From: a bacterium BMS3Abin14
Lineage (GTDB): Bacteria; BMS3Abin14
DNA length: 64,000 nucleotides
Assembly: GCA_002897695.1 (NCBI GenBank)
Contig: BDTG01000008.1
Coordinates: 105,345-169,344, forward strand
Direction: 5' to 3'
Under the pieces are notes generated by a model. The model saw nothing but the letters and a program-made list of their open reading frames with translations. It did no database searches and was not told the DNA's origin. Of this stretch, positions 1 through 7,861 are shown piece after piece; the stretch's first letter is position 1, and each line of letters starts with the position of its first letter. The position numbers and the translations under genes are program-made.

Positions 1-372
1 CTGGAAGTGATCGGACTTCCCATCGTACGGGAGGACGACGGCCTTGCAATGAGCAGCAGGAACACCTACCTTTCCACGGAGGAACGTGCAAGCGCCCTTT
101 CCCTCAGTCGATCACTGGAGGAGGCGAAAAGGATAGTGGCCTCCGGGGTTCGGGACACGAAAACTGTTGAAGCCCGTGTTCGATCCATAATCGAGGGAGA
201 GCCGCACACCAGGGTGGATTATATCCGGGTGGTGAACACCGGGGACCTTACCCCTGTTGAGCGCATTGTGGATGGCGCGCTGCTCGTTCTTGCCGTTTTC
301 GTGGGCCGCGCCAGACTTATCGACAACACCATTTTAAAAACAGGAAGACTGGAATCAAAATTGGAGGCATAG
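1..372 (+). CDS. panC: Pantothenate synthetase, C-terminal part (cut by window edge)
   Basis: The frame is open from base 1, so only about the last 123 residues are present and the start lies outside the window. PanC condenses pantoate with beta-alanine using ATP to make pantothenate, in the cytoplasm. Visible family signatures are the segment IGLPIVREDDGLAMSSRN, the KMSKS-type ATP-binding region of the family (here DGLAMSSRN), and the closing DYIRVVNTGDLTPVE, which matches the C-terminal dimer domain. It ends 5 bases before panD, which makes the beta-alanine it uses, so the two form a pathway operon. Confidence 0.95.
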   Translation: MEVIGLPIVREDDGLAMSSRNTYLSTEERASALSLSRSLEEAKRIVASGVRDTKTVEARVRSIIEGEPHTRVDYIRVVNTGDLTPVERIVDGALLVLAVFVGRARLIDNTILKTGRLESKLEA

Positions 373-377
373 ATAAG

Positions 378-740
378 ATGAGATACACATTGCTTGCGGG
401 CAAGATCCACCGTGCGACTGTAACGGGCACCGACCTGGAGTACGAAGGGTCCATCACCATTGACAAGGGCCTCCTGGAAGCGGCCCGGATCCCCCTCTAC
501 TCCCAGGTTCAGATCTACAACGTCACCAACGGGGAGCGGTTTGAGACCTACGCCATCCTCGGCGAACGGGGGTCCGGCGCCATTGCCCTTAACGGAGCCG
601 CCGCGCACAAGGCAAGCAAGGGGGATATTATAATCATCGCGTGCTATTGCCATGTTGCGGCCAAGGATGTTCTCTCCCACAAACCGTCACTGGTCTACGT
701 GGATCAAAACAACGCCATCAAGGAAACCAAACAGGGATAG
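378..740 (+). CDS. panD: Aspartate 1-decarboxylase (pyruvoyl enzyme)
   Basis: A protein of 120 residues, the normal size for this family. It decarboxylates L-aspartate to beta-alanine for pantothenate and coenzyme A. The family self-cleaves between Gly and Ser to make a pyruvoyl group; the expected site is seen as YEGS at about residues 22-25. Other family features are the N-terminal MRYTLLAGKIHRATVT and the NGAAAHKASKGD region. A GGAGG lies 10 bases before the ATG. It sits directly behind panC. No clear terminator follows; a structured repeat begins about 55 bases downstream. Confidence 0.97.
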   Translation: MRYTLLAGKIHRATVTGTDLEYEGSITIDKGLLEAARIPLYSQVQIYNVTNGERFETYAILGERGSGAIALNGAAAHKASKGDIIIIACYCHVAAKDVLSHKPSLVYVDQNNAIKETKQG

Positions 741-794
741 CTTCCTTCCTTGCGTCCCAAAAATCCCCGGGACCTTTATTAAAACCATGTTTGG

Positions 795-857
795 GGATTT
801 TCCTTCGCGGCCCTTTGCGGCAGCGCCTGCAACAGGCGCTCTTCGTGGCCCTCTGCG
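795..857 (+). repeat. Structured intergenic repeat, copy A (5' side of rtcB)
   Basis: This matches 2786-2846 on the other side of rtcB in the same orientation. Both share the core GCGGCCCTT...GTGGCCCTCTGCG around a hairpin. Here the hairpin is AGCGCCTG/CAGGCGCT at 822-829 and 833-840. In the other copy it is AGCACCT/AGGTGCT, so one G-C pair has become A-T on both arms. Such a paired change suggests selection on the stem. Confidence 0.7.
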
Positions 858-925
858 ATAAGGCTTTCAACTATCTGGAACCTGGCGTGTCGATATTTTC
901 CGACACGCTGCCGGGGGACAGTATA

Positions 926-2383
926 TTGGCTGAAATAAACCCCGAAAAAATCGCGCCGTTCAAGTGGGAAATCCCCGTTGGAACCGTTCCCGGAATGAGG
1001 GTACACGGGATCATCTATGCGGATGAAGCCCTCATGGAGGACATCCGGCAGGACAAGAGCCTCCTCCAGGTTGCCAACGGGGCCACACTGCCCGGTATCG
1101 TCGGCGCCTCCATGGGCATGCCGGACATTCACTTCGGGTACGGCCTCCCCATCGGCGGGGTCGTGGCAACCGACGTTCAGAACGACGGAATCATATCCCC
1201 CGGCGGCACCGGGTACGACATAAACTGCGGGGTGAGGCTGGCGGGCACAGGGCTCGACCGGAGGGCCCTGAAAACCAGGGACGCCCTCAGACGGTTTACC
1301 GACTCCCTGTTCGCGGGGATCCCCTCGGGGGTGGGTTCCAAGGGGGCGGTCAAACTGGGTGGAACCGAGATGGAAAAGGTCCTCGTCAAAGGTTCACGCT
1401 GGGCGGTGGAGAAAGGCATCGGAGACCCCGACGACCTGGCCCACACCGAGGAGGGCGGCTGCCTTGAAGGCGCTGATCCGGCGCAGGTCAGCGACCGTTC
1501 CCTGAAAAGAGGGGCGCCCCAGCAGGGGACCTTGGGCAGCGGAAACCACTTCGTGGAGGTCCAGTACGTGGACCGGATATTCGACCCCGAGGCGGCCGCC
1601 GCCTTCGGGATACACCAGGATCAGATAACCGTCATGATCCATTCCGGGTCCCGGGGGTTCGGCCACCAGGTCTGCACGGACCACCTGGAGAGGATGAAAA
1701 GCGCTGCCGGAAAGTACGGCATCGAACTTCCCGACCGGCAGCTGGTCTGCGCGCCCTTCCGTTCTCCGGAGGGCCGGAGCTATTGGGGGGCCATGAAGTG
1801 TGCTGCCAACTACGCGTGGGCAAACCGTCAGTGCCTCATGGACCGCGTCCGGGGGATAATGATGGATTTCTTCTCCATGGGTCCCCATGACCTGGGGTTC
1901 CGGCTGGTTTACGACGTGGCCCACAACATCGTAAAGCTGGAGTCTCACCTGGTTGGAGAAAAAGAGCATCTCCTGGCCGTCCACCGGAAGGGCGCCACCC
2001 GCGCTTTCCCGCCGGGGCACCGTGACCTGCCGGTCGATTACAGACCGTTCGGACAACCCGTCATCATCCCGGGCGACATGGGCACGGCCTCCTACCTTCT
2101 AAGGGGAATGGAAACGGGCATGGCAGAGACCTTCGGGAGCGCCTGCCACGGCGCCGGGAGGGTTCTGTCCCGAAAGGCCGCTATCAGGCAAGCCAGGGGC
2201 AGGTCAATTACCCGGGAACTGGAGGACCGGGGGATCTTCGTCCGGGCCTCGGGGAAAACATCGCTGATGGAGGAGATGCCCGAGGCATACAAGGAGGTTT
2301 CCCGTGTGGTGGAGGTGGTTCACCGGGCGGGCATCGCCTCAAAGGTGGCCAGGATGAGGCCACTGTGCGTAATCAAGGGTTAG
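926..2383 (+). CDS. rtcB: RNA-splicing ligase RtcB
   Basis: RtcB joins RNA 2',3'-cyclic phosphate or 3'-phosphate ends to 5'-OH ends using GTP and Mn2+, in RNA repair or tRNA splicing. The frame is open from 641, but family homology begins only at KWEIPVGTVPGMRVHG. A TTG at 926, about nine bases behind GGGG in CCGGGGGACAG, gives 485 residues, close to the roughly 480 of long RtcB proteins. Family signatures are MPDIHFGYGLPIGGV, SPGGTGYDINCGVR with the metal-binding Asp and Cys, LGSGNHFVEVQYV, and the HGAGR segment (residues ACHGAGRVLSRK) that carries the guanylylated His. No rtcA or rtcR is adjacent. The copies of a structured repeat on both sides are unusual. Confidence 0.93.
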   Translation: MAEINPEKIAPFKWEIPVGTVPGMRVHGIIYADEALMEDIRQDKSLLQVANGATLPGIVGASMGMPDIHFGYGLPIGGVVATDVQNDGIISPGGTGYDINCGVRLAGTGLDRRALKTRDALRRFTDSLFAGIPSGVGSKGAVKLGGTEMEKVLVKGSRWAVEKGIGDPDDLAHTEEGGCLEGADPAQVSDRSLKRGAPQQGTLGSGNHFVEVQYVDRIFDPEAAAAFGIHQDQITVMIHSGSRGFGHQVCTDHLERMKSAAGKYGIELPDRQLVCAPFRSPEGRSYWGAMKCAANYAWANRQCLMDRVRGIMMDFFSMGPHDLGFRLVYDVAHNIVKLESHLVGEKEHLLAVHRKGATRAFPPGHRDLPVDYRPFGQPVIIPGDMGTASYLLRGMETGMAETFGSACHGAGRVLSRKAAIRQARGRSITRELEDRGIFVRASGKTSLMEEMPEAYKEVSRVVEVVHRAGIASKVARMRPLCVIKG

Positions 2384-2565
2384 AAAAAGAAGAAAAGATA
2401 ATTTAACACAGTGCAGCCTCTGGCAGGCTGCTCCACAGGGTTTTAAAAGAGGGTTTCACGGAGAAGATCAAAAGCCTTAACGCAGAGGCTCGCAGAGGCG
2501 GCCAGTCCCGGCCGCATCGCAGGGAGCCGCTGAGAAGGGCAACCCATTAGGATCCTGGTTTTAAA

Positions 2566-2665
2566 CTTTGCGAAACTTCGTTAACTTTGCGGTAAGTCGG
2601 CTCCTGCCCAGTGCGTAAGCAGACAAAAAGCTGGTTCACCGCAAAGTACGCTAAGTTACGCAAAG
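2566..2665. repeat. Long imperfect inverted repeat
   Basis: The arms are 2566-2593 and 2638-2665, 28 bases each with 23 matching positions and a 44-base loop. The ends are CTTTGCG and ACCGCAAAG. There is no coding frame inside, which suggests a small non-autonomous palindromic element rather than a gene. Confidence 0.6.
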
Positions 2666-2785
2666 TAAGACGCGTCCCCACTTCATTAAACCATGTGTAA
2701 CCCTGTGGGGTGACCTGCAAGTGGTCACGCTGTGGTAAAATACATGCCTTATCGCGGTGAGCCGCTCCCTAACCCAAAGATTCAA

Positions 2786-2846
2786 GGTTTTCTCTGCGGC
2801 CCTTCGCGACAGCACCTGGAAGAGGTGCTCTCCGTGGCCCTCTGCG
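2786..2846 (+). repeat. Structured intergenic repeat, copy B (3' side of rtcB)
   Basis: This is the partner of 795-857. The stem is AGCACCT (2811-2817) with AGGTGCT (2823-2829) and a five-base loop, followed by GTGGCCCTCTGCG. Compared with copy A, one base pair differs on both arms and still pairs. Confidence 0.7.
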
Positions 2847-2959
2847 TTACAGTTTTTCCCAAAGCTCAGTCTGTAAAAACAATTAGTTTGGTTTGCCTCA
2901 ACTCTGTGTCACCCTGTGTACTCCGTGTTGAAATAGCTTTTCTTACCATCTTTTACGCA

Positions 2960-5245
2960 TTAACCGGATGAACCGAATTTCCAGGTCAGGAAAACCATGG
3001 ACATGAGTAAAAGGGTGAGCAGCAGGGCGGCCCAGACGGGTCCGACTTTCAGGGACACCCAAGCGAAGCCGATGAGGGGAAACAGGAGGACGCGGATAGC
3101 CGGTTTAAGCCAAGAGTGGCCGTTAAGCCATCGGGCAGCCGGGGGCGAATACCGGTAGTACATGGCGACAAACCACCTTCCCGGGCCGTTGGTCAAAAGA
3201 TCGTCGTCCCTGAAATCCCTGAGCACCTTCACGGCGGGGGCCTCGTAGGACTCGAAAGCCGCCGTGGCGATGAAGCATCCTCCGCCGCCTCCGGATGGCA
3301 GCGGGGGCATAACCATGATAACTCCGCTGGTATCGGCGGGTATCCCGCCGATACTCAGGCTGACCCGCGTCCGCCCTTCCGCCAGCGCCGTGAATACCCC
3401 GGTAACAGGATCAATGGATCCGACCGAGGTATCCATTACCGACCATGTGGGGGTCCCGGCGATGGCAAGCAGGCTTGTAAAGGCGACGGTGTTCCCCACG
3501 GCGGGGTTGGCCGTGAAGGGCGCGATCCCCGTCACCCTCCACGGGCCGGTCTCCCAGGAACCCACGGGGTCCAAGACATTCGTGAAGGACAGGGTGAAGC
3601 TGGCGATGCCCGGCGACACGGGGGACACGGCCCACCCTGCGGCGGCATCCCCCTTAAGGACGGCGATTGATCTACTGCTGCTGACCGCGCTGATAAAGGT
3701 TGCGTACTGCGCGCCGATGGAATCGGAGTACATGGTGATGGACTGTGTCACATCCAGGGGAGCCAACCCCGAGTAGGGATAAAACGGGGCCAGGGCGCCG
3801 GCCAGGTTGACGCGCTTGCCCGATTTCACTACTCCGGCTAACCGGGCGTCGAAATCCCCTCCATCGATAAGCCGGCCTATGGCCTGCGCGGGCGTAAGAC
3901 CGGGGTCGGCCGCCATGATCAGGCCCAGCGCCGCGGCCGCGATGGGGGCGGCGAAGGAGGTCCCTCTGACGTAGGCATAGCCGTTGAAACCTCCGGACGT
4001 TGCGTAGATAAACGTGCCGGGGGCGGCTATCTGGACGGAGGCGGGCCCGAAATGGGAGAAGTCAGCGAGGGCCCCGGTGCTGTCGGCGGCGGCCACCGAC
4101 AGGACGTTGGTGAGGGAGGTGGAGTAGGAGGCCGGGTAGACGGGAACAATGTCGTTATTAAGTTCGGGGAGGTCCGAATTGTCGTTCCCGGCGGCGGCGA
4201 CGAATATGAGACCCGACGCGCCGGCATCCGTAATGGCGGCCCTAAGGGGCGGGTAGTCCTGCCCCGGAGGAATGATTGCCCAACTCCCGTTGAGGACCCG
4301 CACGTTCTCCCCCGTGTCCGCCAGGGCGGCGGCGTAGCCTATGGCAGCTATGTAGTCACTGGCGAACGGACCGCCACGGAGGGGAAGGACCCGAAGGGCT
4401 TCCATCCCTATCCCGGCGATCCCCGTGCCGTTGCCCCAGGCCGCCGCAATGATCCCCGATATTCTTGTACCATGATAGGGTGCGTCGGGATCTACGGGCG
4501 TGTCGGCCGGGGCGTTGTCATTGGGGAAATCGGCCCAGTCCCAGCCGTTGACGTCGTCGACATAGCCGTTTGCGTCATTGTCTAAACCGGTTCCCAATGC
4601 CTCTCCGGTGTTGACGAAGAGCAGGGAATTGAGCAGGTCCTCGTGGTTGGGGATATACCCCGTCGAATCGCTGAAAATGCCGGCCGAGCCGTCCCCCGAA
4701 TCGATGACGCCGACCCCGGCCGTCATGGTCGAGTCGAAGGTCGACCCCATCACCCCCCACGCCTCCGGGGCATCGATGTCAACATCTACGGAGAATGACT
4801 TGGAGCCCACGGAACCGCTGATGAGGGGCGTTTTGTTCAGGTACCACTGGCTTCCGTTTAGGAATGCGGGATCATCGGGCAGCTGGATGGGTATGCCCAG
4901 GTAAACAACCCTCCTGTTGGGCTCGGCATACTCCACCCGGGGGTCGTTCTCCAGCGTCCTGACGGCATCCTCCACGCTCATGCCGGGGGGGAGCTCCACC
5001 TTTTCCACGCCGATGCGGCCGAGCCGCCTGTGCTCACCCGCCCTGATGCCCCTCCTGGCCTGGTCCCGGTCCCATTCATCCGTGCCCGGCCGGAACTTTA
5101 CCAGCACCTCCCCGGGGACGTAGTTCTTACGGTTCCATTTTCCTGAAACCTCTCCTCCACGATTAACGGGCCGCCCCAGGGCGAGGGCCCCCAGCGAGAG
5201 GAGAAAAAAAGCTGTAATCATGCCTGCTGCAAACCTGGCCTTCAT
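2960..5245 (-). CDS. Secreted subtilisin-like serine protease (S8) with CFI-type C-terminus
   Basis: A 761-residue S8-family protease. There is a signal peptide at about 1-24, a propeptide-like domain at about 42-113 ([13 protein letters not shown] to YAEPNRR), and the catalytic domain at about 155-490. The triad is visible as Asp182 in VGVIDSGDG, His258 in PYHGTRISG and Ser430 in RGTSFAAP, with the oxyanion Asn354 in AAAGNDN. A bacterial Ig-like (BIG2-type) domain covers about 575-645. After a Gly-rich linker comes the CFIATAAF motif (Cys657) and a C-terminal region with [19 protein letters not shown] and hydrophobic helices, matching the CFI-box C-terminal domain. The start overlaps the stop of the upstream propeptide-like gene by ATGA, so they are co-translated. 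Export and cell-surface retention are likely; a link to the nearby T2SS is inference. Confidence 0.9.
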   Translation of the reverse strand: MKARFAAGMITAFFLLSLGALALGRPVNRGGEVSGKWNRKNYVPGEVLVKFRPGTDEWDRDQARRGIRAGEHRRLGRIGVEKVELPPGMSVEDAVRTLENDPRVEYAEPNRRVVYLGIPIQLPDDPAFLNGSQWYLNKTPLISGSVGSKSFSVDVDIDAPEAWGVMGSTFDSTMTAGVGVIDSGDGSAGIFSDSTGYIPNHEDLLNSLLFVNTGEALGTGLDNDANGYVDDVNGWDWADFPNDNAPADTPVDPDAPYHGTRISGIIAAAWGNGTGIAGIGMEALRVLPLRGGPFASDYIAAIGYAAALADTGENVRVLNGSWAIIPPGQDYPPLRAAITDAGASGLIFVAAAGNDNSDLPELNNDIVPVYPASYSTSLTNVLSVAAADSTGALADFSHFGPASVQIAAPGTFIYATSGGFNGYAYVRGTSFAAPIAAAALGLIMAADPGLTPAQAIGRLIDGGDFDARLAGVVKSGKRVNLAGALAPFYPYSGLAPLDVTQSITMYSDSIGAQYATFISAVSSSRSIAVLKGDAAAGWAVSPVSPGIASFTLSFTNVLDPVGSWETGPWRVTGIAPFTANPAVGNTVAFTSLLAIAGTPTWSVMDTSVGSIDPVTGVFTALAEGRTRVSLSIGGIPADTSGVIMVMPPLPSGGGGGCFIATAAFESYEAPAVKVLRDFRDDDLLTNGPGRWFVAMYYRYSPPAARWLNGHSWLKPAIRVLLFPLIGFAWVSLKVGPVWAALLLTLLLMSMVFLTWKFGSSG

Positions 5246-5595
5246 CTGTCCTCCTGGAACCGGACTTTCCTGTCGGGCTCCGCGTACCGGACCTCGGGAA
5301 ATGCCGCGAACCTGGCCACCGCGTCCATAACATCAGCCCCATCCGGCAGGATGACGAGGTAGACCCCGATGCGCCCGAGCTTCCTGTCGATGCGGGCGTT
5401 CTGCCCGGCCACGATCTCCTCGATCCTTTCCATGGGAACCCCGTCTTGAAACTTGACCAGAACATGCCCCGGGACATAGGCCGGCTCCGGGGGGCGCCTC
5501 GACATGCAAAAGGCTGATCGGGGCAGAACGACCGCTGTCAAAAGCGCGGCCATAATCAGCCATCCGGCAATATTTTTTCGACCCGTTCTACCCAT
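5242..5595 (-). CDS. Stand-alone subtilase propeptide-like secreted protein
   Basis: About 117 residues: a signal peptide ([19 protein letters not shown]) followed by one domain, [13 protein letters not shown] to [12 protein letters not shown], which resembles the propeptide of the downstream protease ([10 protein letters not shown]...VEYAEPNRR). It has no catalytic domain. Free propeptide-like proteins can act as intramolecular-type chaperones or inhibitors of subtilases, so this may fold or restrain the downstream enzyme; that is inference. I chose the ATG at 5595 because a good promoter overlies the upstream ATG at 5649, which would place that ATG before the transcript start. The stop overlaps the protease start (ATGA). 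Confidence 0.7.
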   Translation of the reverse strand: MGRTGRKNIAGWLIMAALLTAVVLPRSAFCMSRRPPEPAYVPGHVLVKFQDGVPMERIEEIVAGQNARIDRKLGRIGVYLVILPDGADVMDAVARFAAFPEVRYAEPDRKVRFQEDR

Positions 5596-5628
5596 GACAA
5601 CTCGATACAGTTTTGTAACTCGCGTCGG

Positions 5629-5657
5629 ATAATAACCCGCCGGCGGCATTATGCCAA
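5629..5657 (-). promoter_or_regulatory. Sigma70-type promoter for the propeptide-protease pair
   Basis: On the minus strand, -35 TTGGCA (5652-5657), a 17-base spacer and -10 TATTAT (5629-5634). Each box matches the consensus at five of six bases. Transcription would start near 5622, about 25 bases before the chosen ATG. Confidence 0.6.
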
Positions 5658-5942
5658 CCGGAAAAAACTCGTTGTTCAGAGTCCACTTTCCCCCTCACCT
5701 TGGTCCTCTCCCCCCAGGGGAGAGGAAGAGTAATGACTTCGTTTTATTCCCCACGCTTGTCGGGTTCCACTTTTACCCCCCTCCCTTGAGGGGAGGGGCC
5801 GGGGGAGGGTGCGTGGATGACTTTTTGCGAAGTTCTCATCAATTATAAATCTGAAAAATGATTCAATTTTTTTCTTCTCTCTTCATAATCGGGCATCAAC
5901 CTGGACAACATCCGCCAGAAGCGCGGGCTCTGAAAAAGAAAC

Positions 5943-5992
5943 ACCCCCCGGAATTACGCGTGTCCGGCAGGCCGGACAGAAGCGCGGGGGGT
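5943..5992 (-). terminator. Nested two-stem hairpin, possible terminator of the gsp operon
   Basis: The outer stem is ACCCCCCG (5943-5950) with CGGGGGGT (5985-5992); the inner stem is TGTCCGGC (5961-5968) with GCCGGACA (5971-5978). On the minus strand it is followed by GTTTCTTTTT, so it could end transcription coming from gspN, although it lies about 480 bases behind that stop. A structured RNA is an alternative. Confidence 0.45.
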
Positions 5993-6083
5993 TCGCTGAC
6001 CTGAGAATACCCATCCCCAGGGGCTAAATCAAGAAATTTATACACCCGTATTTTCAAACGGCACTCCAGCGCCCGTTCATGTT

Positions 6084-6144
6084 CCCCTCATCTGATTTCT
6101 CCCACAGGGAGAAGGATTTCTCTGAAATCAGCTTTGGTGAGGGG
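6084..6144. repeat. Nested palindromic element
   Basis: Three nested pairs: CCCCTCA (6084-6090) with TGAGGGG (6138-6144), CTGATTTC (6092-6099) with GAAATCAG (6124-6131), and an inner CTCCC/GGGAG pair. It resembles the small palindromic repeats scattered in proteobacterial intergenic DNA. Confidence 0.55.
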
Positions 6145-6472
6145 ATGCGCCCTACTTTGCGGCTTGGCGTGAGACCAGAATGTGATCTTCTCTGCCTGCC
6201 ACGCCATAGCTCAAAGAGCGAAGGCTGGTGAAACCCTGTGTACTCCGTGTTAAATTAGCTTTTGATCTCCGGGATTGCCGCGTCGTCTTCGCTTGCTGAG
6301 CTTCGCCGTGATAAGTCACGCGGGTATCGGCTTCCGCCTTCGCGTAAAGCTACGGCGGACAGGCGCAATGACATCGTCTGATTAGCCACTGCTGTGCATC
6401 GGTTTTGCCACGTTGGACATTGGACGTTGGACGTTGCACACTGGCCTCTGGACTTTCAACTCTGGACTGTTT

Positions 6473-7327
6473 TTACAGGCTGAGCTTCGGCCGTCGGAAC
6501 GTTCCCCTCACCTTTACGGTGATGGACCCGTCGGCCTTTGCGCCGGCCCCGGCGAGGAGGAACAGGGGGGCCAGCCGTTTGCGCGACGCCGCCGAGGGGC
6601 GCAGTGTGAACGTCATGTTAATCCGGGAATTTTCAAGGTTCGAGGGGTAAAGGAGGGCGGTCCCCCTGGCGTTGCCGATGACGTCGCCCTGGATGGCGAC
6701 CTCGCCGAGCGTGAGAAGGTTATCCTCGATGGTCCAGAAAACAACACCGCTGGTGACTTTCAGAGCCCCGGCGCCCAGGATGTCCAAGGCACCGCCGGAG
6801 ATGGAAGCGGCCTCAACCCGTGCGTTCCCCTTGCCGGATATCTTCCCCGGCCCTTCGCTGTTTACTTCAAGATCAACATCCAGGGAAAGCCGGCCCGAGA
6901 GCTTCACTGGGAGGTCCTGCCCGCCGGGGATGCGGGATAGTTCGATCCCCTCTCCCCTGCCCCTCACGTTCCATGTACGCCCTGTCATTTCAAGGGTTAC
7001 GGGCAGTTCGCCCCATGGCCCATTCAGGACAATCCCGGCCCTCCTGTCCTTTCCCACTAAGCTCCTCGGGCCCATGGATACCGTGGCATTCCCGAGGCCG
7101 ACATCGGCCCCGCCCAACCTGGCGGAGAGCCCCGTCACCCTCATGGACATGGGGAAGACATATTCCGCCGAATCAACGGACAGCGCTCCATCGGTGACGT
7201 CCTTCATCCGCCCGTTCAGCATCTCGGCCATCCGGTCCCCGGGAAAGGTCGAAATCAGGAAGATCACCGTCATCGACAGGAATAGCAGCGCGTAGGCCGC
7301 GTATCTGACCGCGCCGAACCGTCTCAT
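6473..7327 (-). CDS. gspN: Type II secretion system protein GspN
   Basis: A 284-residue protein with one N-terminal membrane helix (about 8-27) and a periplasmic part made of beta strands with the pattern of the GspN/AsmA-like family (LSGRLSLDVDLEVNSEG, ARVEAASISGGALDILGAG). GspN is an accessory inner-membrane component of some T2SS operons; its exact role is not settled. It is the last gene of the operon and overlaps gspM by 4 bases. The first, positively charged residues and short cytoplasmic tail fit an inner-membrane anchor. Confidence 0.8.
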   Translation of the reverse strand: MRRFGAVRYAAYALLFLSMTVIFLISTFPGDRMAEMLNGRMKDVTDGALSVDSAEYVFPMSMRVTGLSARLGGADVGLGNATVSMGPRSLVGKDRRAGIVLNGPWGELPVTLEMTGRTWNVRGRGEGIELSRIPGGQDLPVKLSGRLSLDVDLEVNSEGPGKISGKGNARVEAASISGGALDILGAGALKVTSGVVFWTIEDNLLTLGEVAIQGDVIGNARGTALLYPSNLENSRINMTFTLRPSAASRKRLAPLFLLAGAGAKADGSITVKVRGTFRRPKLSL

Positions 7328-7860
7328 TTCCCCCCCAGGGTGCTGACCAGCAACGTGGCGTCAAGCAGACTGGGATCGTCGAAACGGGCCTTGATCCGGA
7401 TCCGCCTTATCCTGATCAGACGGCCCTTATCCTCCACGTTTTTCAAAAACCCGGTGAGAGAGCCAAGGTCCAGCTTTTCCAGCCTGATCTCCACTGATGA
7501 TTCCTCGATTCCCGATTCCATCTTGGTTTTCAGCGGTTTCATTGATGCGATCTTGTCCTGAATGCCTGCTTCCCTGGCTCCCGATTCGAGCCGGGCAAGA
7601 AGTGAATCTCCACCTCTGGAGGAACCGATACGTTTCTCAAAGCCGGACAGTGATCGGGTCAGTTCCACGTATCTGGTTTTCAACTCCTCGAACCTGGCAA
7701 GCTCCTGTTTTTTTCGAACCGCCATACTCAACCACCGGCTTCGCTTTTCCAGGGCAGGGGAGAGAACGAGGCCGTACAGAATGGCGCCCAGGACGAAGAC
7801 AGCCCCCAGAGTGATGGCGACCCTTTCTCTTTGTGAAAGGCGAAGAAGAAAGCTGCGCAA
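7324..7860 (-). CDS. gspM: Type II secretion system protein GspM
   Basis: 178 residues. A membrane helix at about 15-33 (ITLGAVFVLGAILYGLVL) is followed by a coiled-coil region (KKQELARFEELKTRYVELT) and a ferredoxin-like domain (VEIRLEKLDLGSLTGFLKNVE, then IRRIRIKARFDDPSLLDATLLV). This layout is typical of GspM/PilO-type proteins that pair with GspL in the inner-membrane platform. It starts 1 base after gspL ends and overlaps gspN. Confidence 0.85.
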   Translation of the reverse strand: MRSFLLRLSQRERVAITLGAVFVLGAILYGLVLSPALEKRSRWLSMAVRKKQELARFEELKTRYVELTRSLSGFEKRIGSSRGGDSLLARLESGAREAGIQDKIASMKPLKTKMESGIEESSVEIRLEKLDLGSLTGFLKNVEDKGRLIRIRRIRIKARFDDPSLLDATLLVSTLGGK

Positions 7861-7861
7861 G

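Larger units (their letters stand above)
2384..2959. repeat. Intergenic repeat mosaic
   Basis: No convincing gene lies here; the short frame at 2732-2971 runs through repeats. Visible pieces are: an inverted repeat with 28-base arms at 2566-2593 and 2638-2665 (23 of 28 matching, with CTTTGCG ends); an 18-base segment AACCCTGTGGGGTGACCT near 2700, found inverted at about 62651; copy B of the structured rtcB-flanking repeat at 2786-2846; and a CCCTGTGTACTCCGTGTT segment at 2912-2929 repeated at 6234-6251. Confidence 0.65.
5658..6472. repeat. Non-coding, hairpin-rich intergenic region
   Basis: About 800 bases without a supportable gene. It contains a 9-bp stem CCTCTCCCC/GGGGAGAGG at 5705-5725, an 8-bp stem CCCCTCCC/GGGAGGGG at 5778-5798, a nested hairpin at 5943-5992, a palindromic element at 6084-6144, and at 6234-6300 a mixture of the 2912 repeat and a GACGCGGCAATCCCGG segment that recurs near 62590. 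Frames at 5651-5848 and 6405-6940 look like chance readings of repeats and of the gspN antisense strand. Confidence 0.6.

Noticed and set aside
641-925. Extended N-terminus of the rtcB frame
   Set aside because: It overlaps panD and a non-coding repeat, and RtcB homology starts only after the TTG at 926.
2732-2971. 79-codon frame
   Set aside because: It lies across structured repeats and has no ribosome-binding site or recognisable product.
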